From the NCBI GenBank assembly GCA_033064195.1, contig JARBJD010000164.1:97349-161348 (forward strand): 64,000 nt of DNA. The letters are read 5' to 3'. Shown piece by piece: positions 22,101 to 34,100 of the stretch. Every line of letters begins with the position of its first letter. Position 1 is the stretch's first letter. Under the pieces are notes generated by a model. The model ran no database searches. It was not told the origin of the DNA and was given only the letters and a program-made list of their open reading frames with translations. This stretch comes from Blattamonas nauphoetae. Taxonomy: Eukaryota; Preaxostyla; Oxymonadida. The position numbers and the translations under genes were made by a program.

Positions 22101-25100
22101 GATCGACGATTGTCGAAACAGTTTTCGAGAAGACTTGGGCGATCGAACTAATGGTGAGAGTTGCCTCTCCTGAAACTGAGAATGGGGCAGGAGATGATAC
22201 GACAGACGAAAGAGAGTCTGTGAAATGTGTCGTACCCCCTGACAGCAAGAATAAGGGAGTCGAACGAAGTGTTGAAGATTGAGTGATTGACAAAGATAAA
22301 ACGGTGAGTGATCCAGAGGTCGTCAAGAAAGTTGGTGTCTCAGGAGATGGTTCGATGACAGACGATTCTCCTTTGATCTCAACTGATCCGCCTTCAATCA
22401 CGAACAATGTTGAACGAATTGTTGTGTCTGCGTCGCAGAAGGAACAGGAATCGATTGAGAGTCTCCCAGACTTGACTCTTACCAGCGGTGATGTTCGTTC
22501 TGCAACGAGTTTCTCTGAACATATCGCAAGGGAGAGAAGAGTGAGTGCATGGTTGTCTGTTGATTCAATCAGAATGACCCCATCTTCTGTCATAAAAAAA
22601 GTGAATGATGGCAATTGTGTCAAAGTCCACGAGAACATGATTGGTTCAAACGGGGAGTTGAGGGTATAATCCGAATCAAGGACGACAGTTTTATTGCTTT
22701 TTAGAGATTTCAATGATTGTGAGATGCTGAAACATGGTAAGAATTCGAGGCCGCAATTGTTTTGATCCTCCCCGAAAGTGTGAAGATGGATGGGTCCTGA
22801 ATCGATCGTATGAGGGAACCAGAAGAACAACAGGCTTCCCTTCAGTTCAGTCGATGAGAAGCCAAAGAATTCGTTTTTCTGGTCCTTGGTGAAAAAAGTT
22901 TGTGTGGATGGCTTCAACGACAAAAAAGGGTTTGAGGCTGAAAGAGTGGGTAAATCTGAATCTCTCACATAAATATTGGACCCCTCGACGGCTGAGTTAC
23001 GATCCTCGACTGAGAATGCCAGTGAGAGGAATGAGAGTGCTGTTGAGTCCGTTCGCCCGCTCAGAAACATGTTCGACCCTTCCAATGCTGAGTTTCTATC
23101 CACCGTTGAGAACGACAACGAATCAAAGGAGATCTGAGTCGATTCCGTCGATCCAGTCAGATCCAAGTAAAGTGCCCCTCCCTTCCCACTCGATGAGCAT
23201 TTCGAGAAGACCCCTCCCAATTCGAATGAACCGCTCCCTCCAACTCTCACATTGACACATCCTCCATCTCCTCCCGAGCATGATGTGAAAGATGATGTCC
23301 CATCAATCGCAAACGATTGTCCATCACCAACTGTCCCAGAAACAATCGATCCTGCACATGTCGACTTGAACCCAACAAATGAGCAGGTTTTGATCGAAAG
23401 CGAGCCTGACGAAGTGATCGTGAACAATGACTCAGAGAATTCTGTTTCCAATGTTGTGAATGCAATCGATTGAGGTACAAGCTTTCCTGCCGTCAATGAG
23501 AATCGTCCGTTCTGACCTCTTCTGAACACAACACCCGCCGATCGAGTCAAGATCGCCTCTTTCTCAGACACAAATGAAATCAATTTATCAAATGTCAGAT
23601 CTGAGGCAATTGTCAGTGTCGTCGTCGACACAGAAGAGTTCATCCTGGCAATCCCTTTTCCCAACGACGTACAACCCACTCCGAAGTGCCCGCAATCATC
23701 GATGTCTGCATGTTGAGAACCTCCCACTTGGATTTCTGACTTGATGTCTGTCAGGTAGAGCAGAAGTGAACATGTAATGTTGTGTTTGGTGTCTTCGCTC
23801 CAAAGCTGCGTCGCTGGGGATGACTCAAATGTTCCTTCCCACAACGAGCGAGTAACGATCCCTCCAAGATCCTTCCCGACAATCAAAACATCAGGCGAGG
23901 GTGTCACAGTCGAATGAGAGAATGTGAGTGACTTGAACAACAACGGTGTGGTGCTTGTGCAAGCAAAGAGATCCAGATGAACCGAATGTGTCCCCACCAA
24001 CGATGAACAGTCTTCGAATGTAACACCCGACAACTTCAGTGTTTGCGTCATCCCAACACTGCCAGACACAATCGACCCATTCGACGAGCATGTGAATGAA
24101 GAGAAGGAGCACGACGTGATCGTCAGCGATGCTTCCGATGACAGCGAGATCAGCGAAGGCGACGAGGTCAGCTCTGTTGAGAAGTGAAGCTTGTTCAGAG
24201 CGAGTGAGTTTCCTGATGCTGTGATCATTCCACCATCTTCCACCTTCACGTTTGGTTTGATGTCACCTTTCCCAGTCAGCTCCAGTGATGTTCTCGTTGT
24301 TTCCAGCTCAAAGTCGAGATGTACTGAATCTTCGATTGTGACGATGCTGGTCGAGTGTATGGAGAGATGTGTCAGACTGTGTTGGAGAGTCCCACAAGGA
24401 AGATCAGAGCTTCCACACCCAATCTTATCTCGGCCCCCCGATCCAACAAAAATTGTCTCCGCTCGATAGTCAATCAGATAGTACAGCAGAGTGATGTTTT
24501 TGTACGACGATGACGGTTCTTCAGTCATGTCCACACCGAACAGCAGCGAGTCGTCGGTTGGCGATGATAGCGAGGATTGCGACACTTCCCAGTTGGACAG
24601 AACAATCAGATCTTCGAATGACCATCCCATCAGATGTATCCAGTCTCCTTTTGCTCCGCTTCCACACGAACACGAGGAAAAGGTCGCTCGAATCGTTAGC
24701 GACGATCCCAAAACATTCTCAGAAGCAGCGACAGCCAACCCTCCTCCAACCCCACTCGACGAGCAGCCAGAGAAGGACACGTTCAGCATCCTCAGCTCTC
24801 CTCCACCATTCACTGAGCAAAACATCGCTCCTCCATCTCCATCCGAACTGCAATCGACGAATTCAACTGCTTGGTTCTCGTCCCCGATCACTACACACTC
24901 GTTCTCATTTACAGTCAGCGTCAGTGCTCGCATTTGGTTTCCATTCGAGGATGAATTCGCACGAAGTTCGGTGAATCGCGTGTCAACAATCTTCATCGAT
25001 CCACACGAGGCAATAAACGAGTTAGTCAAGCTTCCATCCGAGAACGAGCTAGAAATGATTGTGACTGAGCCTCCATTTTGGTTGACGATGGTTGGAAGAT

Positions 25101-28100
25101 CAATCGAGAAAGTGTCGATGACAGAACTGAGGACGAGGCTGGCTGTGCCCGCGACTGTCAGGGGAGTGGGAGACGAAACGATCGATGCGAGAGAATTCTC
25201 GATCGTCGTCGTTCCGCCTGTCATGTGGATCAGAGAAACCGAGCGAGGAGATAATGAGTGAGTGATGGTCAGTGACGAATTGATTGACAGCTCACCCGAC
25301 ACAACTCTCAATAGATGGTGAGACGTAGATGGGCCTACGATCGTTGTGCCGCCTTCGAATGAAACTGAGCCCCCTTCGACTGAACACAGCGTCAGTGGAA
25401 TCATTCTGCCCGAGTCGCCAATCGAACACGTGGAGAATGTGATGCTCCCTGATCCAACCTCAATGAGCGGTGACGTTCGATCAGTTGTCACTTCCTTGGC
25501 GATGATGTGCAGCGATAGAAGTGACAGCTTCGAGCCGCTGTCGGTGGAGATCTTCAATTGACCGTCTTTAGTGAGGGAGAGGATGTGAGATGCGGACGAT
25601 TGCGTGAGTGTCCATTCCGAAGCAGTCGACTCAAACGGGGCTGAAACAACCATCGAAGAATCTAGTGTCACTGACTTCGCTTCTTTCATCGCGTCCATCG
25701 AATGGCTGAGACTTGAGCACGGGAGTGGCGACAAACCACAATTCGCATGATCTGCTCCAGAGCTGTGGACATGAACCGACCCCGATGTCGCAGTGTGGGG
25801 GTGCCAGAAGTAGAGAAGACTCCCCTTCACTTTTTCCGATTCGAATCCGACAAATGAATTCTTTTCCGTAGCATCAAACGGAGTTGTTTGGGCTGGAGGA
25901 GCGAGAGCCTTGAATGGTTCTGATGTCACAAGGTCTGAAAGCGACGAGCTTGTCACAAACATGTTCGACCCTTCCAATGCTGAGTTTCTATCCACCGTTG
26001 AGAACGACAACGAATCAAAGGAGATCTGAGTCGATTCCGTCGATCCAGTCAGATCCAAGTAAAGTGCCCCTCCCTTCCCACTCGATGAGCATTTCGAGAA
26101 GACCCCTCCCAATTCGAATGAACCGCTCCCTCCAACTCTCACATTGACACATCCTCCATCTCCTCCCGAGCATGATGTGAAAGATGATGTCCCATCAATC
26201 GCAAACGATTGTCCATCACCAACTGTCCCAGAAACAATCGATCCTGCACATGTCGACTTGAACCCAACAAATGAGCAGGTTTTGATCGAAAGCGAGCCTG
26301 ACGAAGTGATCGTGAACAATGACTCAGAGAATTCTGTTTCCAATGTTGTGAATGCAATCGATTGAGGTACAAGCTTTCCTGCCGTCAATGAGAATCGTCC
26401 GTTCTGACCTCTTCTGAACACAACACCCGCCGATCGAGTCAAGATCGCCTCTTTCTCAGACACAAATGAAATCAATTTATCAAATGTCAGATCTGAGGCA
26501 ATTGTCAGTGTCGTCGTCGACACAGAAGAGTTCATCCTGGCAATCCCTTTTCCCAACGACGTACAACCCACTCCGAAGTGCCCGCAATCATCGATGTCTG
26601 CATGTTGAGAACCTCCCACTTGGATTTCTGACTTGATGTCTGTCAGGTAGAGCAGAAGTGAACATGTAATGTTGTGTTTGGTGTCTTCGCTCCAAAGCTG
26701 CGTCGCTGGGGATGACTCAAATGTTCCTTCCCACAACGAGCGAGTAACGATCCCTCCAAGATCCTTCCCGACAATCAAAACATCAGGCGAGGGTGTCACA
26801 GTCGAATGAGAGAATGTGAGTGACTTGAACAACAACGGTGTGGTGCTTGTGCAAGCAAAGAGATCCAGATGAACCGAATGTGTCCCCACCAACGATGAAC
26901 AGTCTTCGAATGTAACACCCGACAACTTCAGTGTTTGCGTCATCCCAACACTGCCAGACACAATCGACCCATTCGACGAGCATGTGAATGAAGAGAAGGA
27001 GCACGACGTGATCGTCAGCGATGCTTCCGATGACAGCGAGATCAGCGAAGGCGACGAGGTCAGCTCTGTTGAGAAGTGAAGCTTGTTCAGAGCGAGTGAG
27101 TTTCCTGATGCTGTGATCATTCCACCATCTTCCACCTTCACGTTTGGTTTGATGTCACCTTTCCCAGTCAGCTCCAGTGATGTTCTCGTTGTTTCCAGCT
27201 CAAAGTCGAGATGTACTGAATCTTCGATTGTGACGATGCTGGTCGAGTGTATGGAGAGATGTGTCAGACTGTGTTGGAGAGTCCCACAAGGAAGATCAGA
27301 GCTTCCACACCCAATCTTATCTCGGCCCCCCCGATCCAACAAAAATTGTCTCCGCTCGATAGTCAATCAGATAGTACAGCAGAGTGATGTTTTTGTACGA
27401 CGATGACGGTTCTTCAGTCATGTCCACACCGAACAGCAGCGAGTCGTCGGTTGGCGATGATAGCGAGGATTGCGACACTTCCCAGTTGGACAGAACAATC
27501 AGATCTTCGAATGACCATCCCATCAGATGTATCCAGTCTCCTTTTGCTCCGCTTCCACACGAACACGAGGAAAAGGTCGCTCGAATCGTTAGCGACGATC
27601 CCAAAACATTCTCAGAAGCAGCGACAGCCAACCCTCCTCCAACCCCACTCGACGAGCAGCCAGAGAAGGACACGTTCAGCATCCTCAGCTCTCCTCCACC
27701 ATTCACTGAGCAAAACATCGCTCCTCCATCTCCATCCGAACTGCAATCGACGAATTCAACTGCTTGGTTCTCGTCCCCGATCACTACACACTCGTTCTCA
27801 TTTACAGTCAGCGTCAGTGCTCGCATTTGGTTTCCATTCGAGGATGAATTCGCACGAAGTTCGGTGAATCGCGTGTCAACAATCTTCATCGATCCACACG
27901 AGGCAATAAACGAGTTAGTCAAGCTTCCATCCGAGAACGAGCTAGAAATGATTGTGACTGAGCCTCCATTTTGGTTGACGATGGTTGGAAGATCAATCGA
28001 GAAAGTGTCGATGACAGAACTGAGGACGAGGCTGGCTGTGCCCGCGACTGTCAGGGGAGTGGGAGACGAAACGATCGATGCGAGAGAATTCTCGATCGTC

Positions 28101-31100
28101 GTCGTTCCGCCTGTCATGTGGATCAGAGAAACCGAGCGAGGAGATAATGAGTGAGTGATGGTCAGTGACGAATTGATTGACAGCTCACCCGACACAACTC
28201 TCAATAGATGGTGAGACGTAGATGGGCCTACGATCGTTGTGCCGCCTTCGAATGAAACTGAGCCCCCTTCGACTGAACACAGCGTCAGTGGAATCATTCT
28301 GCCCGAGTCGCCAATCGAACACGTGGAGAATGTGATGCTCCCTGATCCAACCTCAATGAGCGGTGACGTTCGATCAGTTGTCACTTCCTTGGCGATGATG
28401 TGCAGCGATAGAAGTGACAGCTTCGAGCCGCTGTCGGTGGAGATCTTCAATTGACCGTCTTTAGTGAGGGAGAGGATGTGAGATGCGGACGATTGCGTGA
28501 GTGTCCATTCCGAAGCAGTCGACTCAAACGGGGCTGAAACAACCATCGAAGAATCTAGTGTCACTGACTTCGCTTCTTTCATCGCGTCCATCGAATGGCT
28601 GAGACTTGAGCACGGGAGTGGCGACAAACCACAATTCGCATGATCTGCTCCAGAGCTGTGGACATGAACCGACCCCGATGTCGCAGTGTGGGGGTGCCAG
28701 AAGTAGAGAAGACTCCCCTTCACTTTTTCCGATTCGAATCCGACAAATGAATTCTTTTCCGTAGCATCAAACGGAGTTGTTTGGGCTGGAGGAGCGAGAG
28801 CCTTGAATGGTTCTGATGTCACAAGGTCTGAAAGCGACGAGCTTGTCACAAACATGTTCGACCCTTCCAATGCTGAGTTTCTATCCACCGTTGAGAACGA
28901 CAACGAATCAAAGGAGATCTGAGTCGATTCCGTCGATCCAGTCAGATCCAAGTAAAGTGCCCCTCCCTTCCCACTCGATGAGCATTTCGAGAAACTCCCT
29001 CCCAATCGAATCGACCCACTTCCCACAACTCCAACATTGACACATCCTCCATCTCCTCCCGAGCATGATGTGAAAGATGATGTCCCATCAATCGCAAACG
29101 ACTGTCCATCACCAACTGTCCCAGAAACAATCGATCCTGCACATGTCGACTTGAACCCAACAAATGAGCAGGTTTTGATCGAAAGCGAGCCTGACGAAGT
29201 GATCGTGAACAATGACTCAGAGAATTCTGTTTCCAATGTTGTGAATGCAATCGATTGAGGTACAAGCTTTCCTGCCGTCAATGAGAATCGTCCGTTCTGA
29301 CCTCTTCTGAACACAACACCCGCCGATCGAGTCAAGATCGCCTCTTTCTCAGACACAAATGAAATCAATTTATCAAATGTCAGATCTGAGGCAATTGTCA
29401 GTGTCGTCGTCGACACAGAAGAGTTCATCCTGGCAATCCCTTTTCCCAACGACGTACAACCCACTCCGAAGTGCCCGCAATCATCGATGTCTGCATGTTG
29501 AGAACCTCCCACTTGGATTTCTGACTTGATGTCTGTCAGGTAGAGCAGAAGTGAACATGTAATGTTGTGTTTGGTGTCTTCGCTCCAAAGCTGCGTCGCT
29601 GGGGATGACTCAAATGTTCCTTCCCACAACGAGCGAGTAACGATCCCTCCAAGATCCTTCCCGACAATCAAAACATCAGGCGAGGGTGTCACAGTCGAAT
29701 GAGAGAATGTGAGTGACTTGAACAACAACGGTGTGGTGCTTGTGCAAGCAAAGAGATCCAGATGAACCGAATGTGTCCCCACCAACGATGAACAGTCTTC
29801 GAATGTAACACCCGACAACTTCAGTGTTTGCGTCATCCCAACACTGCCAGACACAATCGACCCATTCGACGAGCATGTGAATGAAGAGAAGGAGCACGAC
29901 GTGATCGTCAGCGATGCTTCCGATGACAGCGAGATCAGCGAAGGCGACGAGGTCAGCTCTGTTGAGAAGTGAAGCTTGTTCAGAGCGAGTGAGTTTCCTG
30001 ATGCTGTGATCATTCCACCATCTTCCACCTTCACGTTTGGTTTGATGTCACCTTTCCCAGTCAGCTCCAGTGATGTTCTCGTTGTTTCCAGCTCAAAGTC
30101 GAGATGTACTGAATCTTCGATTGTGACGATGCTGGTCGAGTGTATGGAGAGATGTGTCAGACTGTGTTGGAGAGTCCCACAAGGAAGATCAGAGCTTCCA
30201 CACCCAATCTTATCTCGGCCCCCCCGATCCAACAAAAATTGTCTCCGCTCGATAGTCAATCAGATAGTACAGCAGAGTGATGTTTTTGTACGACGATGAC
30301 GGTTCTTCAGTCATGTCCACACCGAACAGCAGCGAGTCGTCGGTTGGCGATGATAGCGAGGATTGCGACACTTCCCAGTTGGACAGAACAATCAGATCTT
30401 CGAATGACCATCCCATCAGATGTATCCAGTCTCCTTTTGCTCCGCTTCCACACGAACACGAGGAAAAGGTCGCTCGAATCGTTAGCGACGATCCCAAAAC
30501 ATTCTCAGAAGCAGCGACAGCCAACCCTCCTCCAACCCCACTCGACGAGCAGCCAGAGAAGGACACGTTCAGCATCCTCAGCTCTCCTCCACCATTCACT
30601 GAGCAAAACATCGCTCCTCCATCTCCATCCGAACTGCAATCGACGAATTCAACTGCTTGGTTCTCGTCCCCGATCACTACACACTCGTTCTCATTTACAG
30701 TCAGCGTCAGTGCTCGCATTTGGTTTCCATTCGAGGATGAATTCGCACGAAGTTCGGTGAATCGCGTGTCAACAATCTTCATCGATCCACACGAGGCAAT
30801 AAACGAGTTAGTCAAGCTTCCATCCGAGAACGAGCTAGAAATGATTGTGACTGAGCCTCCATTTTGGTTGACGATGGTTGGAAGATCAATCGAGAAAGTG
30901 TCGATGACAGAACTGAGGACGAGGCTGGCTGTGCCCGCGACTGTCAGGGGAGTGGGAGACGAAACGATCGATGCGAGAGAATTCTCGATCGTCGTCGTTC
31001 CGCCTGTCATGTGGATCAGAGAAACCGAGCGAGGAGATAATGAGTGAGTGATGGTCAGTGACGAATTGATTGACAGCTCACCCGACACAACTCTCAATAG

Positions 31101-34100
31101 ATGGTGAGACGTAGATGGGCCTACGATCGTTGTGCCGCCTTCGAATGAAACTGAGCCCCCTTCGACTGAACACAGCGTCAGTGGAATCATTCTGCCCGAG
31201 TCGCCAATCGAACACGTGGAGAATGTGATGCTCCCTGATCCAACCTCAATGAGCGGTGACGTTCGATCAGTTGTCACTTCCTTGGCGATGATGTGCAGCG
31301 ATAGAAGTGACAGCTTCGAGCCGCTGTCGGTGGAGATCTTCAATTGACCGTCTTTAGTGAGGGAGAGGATGTGAGATGCGGACGATTGCGTGAGTGTCCA
31401 TTCCGAAGCAGTCGACTCAAACGGGGCTGAAACAACCATCGAAGAATCTAGTGTCACTGACTTCGCTTCTTTCATCGCGTCCATCGAATGGCTGAGACTT
31501 GAGCACGGGAGTGGCGACAAACCACAATTCGCATGATCTGCTCCAGAGCTGTGGACATGAACCGACCCCGATGTCGCAGTGTGGGGGTGCCAGAAGTAGA
31601 GAAGACTCCCCTTCACTTTTTCCGATTCGAATCCGACAAATGAATTCTTTTCCGTAGCATCAAACGGAGTTGTTTGGGCTGGAGGAGCGAGAGCCTTGAA
31701 TGGTTCTGATGTCACAAGGTCTGAAAGCGACGAGCTTGTCACAAACATGTTCGACCCTTCCAATGCTGAGTTTCTATCCACCGTTGAGAACGACAACGAA
31801 TCAAAGGAGATCTGAGTCGATTCCGTCGATCCAGTCAGATCCAAGTAAAGTGCCCCTCCCTTCCCACTCGATGAGCATTTCGAGAAACTCCCTCCCAATC
31901 GAATCGACCCACTTCCCACAACTCCAACATTGACACATCCTCCATCTCCTCCCGAGCATGATGTGAAAGATGATGTCCCATCAATCGCAAACGACTGTCC
32001 ATCACCAACTGTCCCAGAAACAATCGATCCTGCACATGTCGACTTGAACCCAACAAATGAGCAGGTTTTGATCGAAAGCGATTCTGACGATGACAGCGAG
32101 ATCAGCGAAGTGGATGATGTCAGCTCTGTTGAGAAGTGAAGATTCTTGAGAACGAGTGAGTTTCCGGATGCTGTGATCATTCCACCATCTTCCACTTTCA
32201 CGTTCTGTTTGGTCTCTCCTTTCCCACTCAGCTCCAGTGACAAGAGCGTCGTCTTCAGTTCAAAGTCGAGACTGACAGATCCCTCGATTGTCACAATGTT
32301 CGTCGGTTGTGAGGAGAGGTGCGTCAGACTGTGTTCCAGAGTCGCACAAGGAAGATCAGAGCGCCCACATCCAATCACATCTTGTCCATCAGAGGCGAGA
32401 AAGATGTCACGATGAGAGAAACTGACAAGATACACGAGGAGCGTGGCTGAGCTGAATGGAGTTGCGGAGAGTGTGACATCTTCTCCCCAGAACAGGCTTT
32501 CTGTCTCTCCGAGCGATGTTGGATGACCAGACCAGTTGGAAGGAGCGATCAGAGAGGCGAGACCAGACCCAGAAACGAACACACATCCACCCTTTCCAGA
32601 GCCAGAGGAGCACGTGTCGAACGAAGTCACTGCGACGACAAGTTGGGACGAAAGCACGCCACTTGCACAGCTCATAAAGAGCACTCCTCCACTTCCTCCC
32701 GCTGAACAGTGTCTGAATGTCGTGGAAGTGATCGACAAAGAATCTGTCGATTTCTTCAGCGAGGACATCAACACTCCCCCATTTCCTTCGAGATTTCTAA
32801 CATTTGAGAAGGAACAACCAGTGAGGGTTAAGCTTCCACCTGACTGTGCGATCAAACTTGATGTAATGGCAAGTTCAGAATCGAAATCCAGATTCGTATT
32901 CTTTATGTCAAGAAAACCAGATGATAAGGAAAACAGTGACGTTTGATGTGTCCCAGTATTTGATGCTTGCTTGAAGTTTATTCCTTCCACAAACGAAAGG
33001 GTTCCACCTGAGACGGAGAATAGACTCGACGAGACTTGCTGAGGAAGGAGAATGGCGAGATGTTTGAGGGAGAGTGATGTCTCTTGTTCGACTGTGAACT
33101 GTGCTGTTGAGAGGAGTTCAAGAACCTGCGGGGATGTTGACGATGAGAGGATTGTTGAACCAGTTGTCAGACTCTTCAGAGGAGAGGCCAGAGTGAGAGT
33201 GGAACGAATGAACAATTCTTGGTTTGGCTCAGAGAGAGTTTTGTGGGTGTCGACGAGTGTCTTGCAGGGAAGATACTTCAAACCACATTCTTCGTGATCC
33301 CAGAATGATGGATCGACATACTTTCTGCCTGACTCGTATGGGTATCGGAGATAAGCAAGAGGACCTGATTGGATGGGCTTGTCGGGATCTTTTCCCCCGA
33401 ACAACTCCATCCTGGCTGCTGTTTGAGATGAATCACTTCCGATAAGTGCCTCCCATTCTTCATTTTGAATAAACTGTTGGAGATTCTTTCCGAGCAGATA
33501 TACTTCATGAGTTCCTTGGAGATTTGGTGTCTTGACATCGATGTTACGTAAAACGATGTCTTCGTTTTCGAAAGAGTCTCGTTCAATAACGACACTTCGA
33601 CCGACCGCTAATGCGCCACAACTGCATCCTGAAAAAGTAATCCCATCCATGAAAATCCGTCCCGATAAAGTTGAGTGGAGGATGGACCCACTGTCTTCCG
33701 TTGAGATGGATGTGAACTGGATGTCTGACAGCGTCAGATTAGTTCCGGACAGTTCGAACAAGTGCGCTGAGGAAAAAGAAAGAGATGAGATGTCCATGGA
33801 TGATCCTGATATGCGCCCAGATGTGCCAATGATCATGGAGCTGGTGCTTTTGATTGGGCATGAGAAAAGCAGGTCCGAGAGGGTGATTAACCCTGTACTG
33901 CAAAGCAATGGCGATGAACCGCTTGCAACCAACTCCATTTTTGACAGAGAGAGGTCACCCGTCGTGACGATCAGAAGTGCTGTTGTCGATCTGCTGTCTG
34001 TCAAGGCGACTCCATCCTTGGATTCTCCGGAGATTACGAGTGTTCGAGCTCCGACGTTGATGTCATGTTCAGAGAATGTTCCATTTTCCAGAACTATTGA

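Larger units (their letters stand above)
23065..32081 (-). repeat. Tandem array of 2,892/2,893-bp units inside the giant receptor gene
   Basis: Units 23065-25956, 25957-28849 and 28850-31742 plus a partial fourth unit to about 32081 are nearly identical. Offsets are exactly 2,892, 2,893 and 2,893 bp; the single extra base is the C7 tract (plus strand). The unit is 964 codons, so duplications keep frame. The left edge is at an AAACATGTTCG word. The right edge joins a clearly older, diverged copy (32.1-33 kb). Confidence 0.93.

Noticed and set aside
24491-31047. Three identical 256-codon plus-strand frames (24491-25261, 27384-28154, 30277-31047) and many smaller plus-strand frames in the array
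   Set aside because: They are antisense shadows of the Ser/Thr-rich receptor gene, repeated because the DNA itself is a tandem array; composition is that of reversed beta-helix codons.
23065-32081. Regular repeats as a CRISPR-like or satellite array
   Set aside because: Units are 2.9 kb, fully coding and in frame; no short repeat/spacer alternation.
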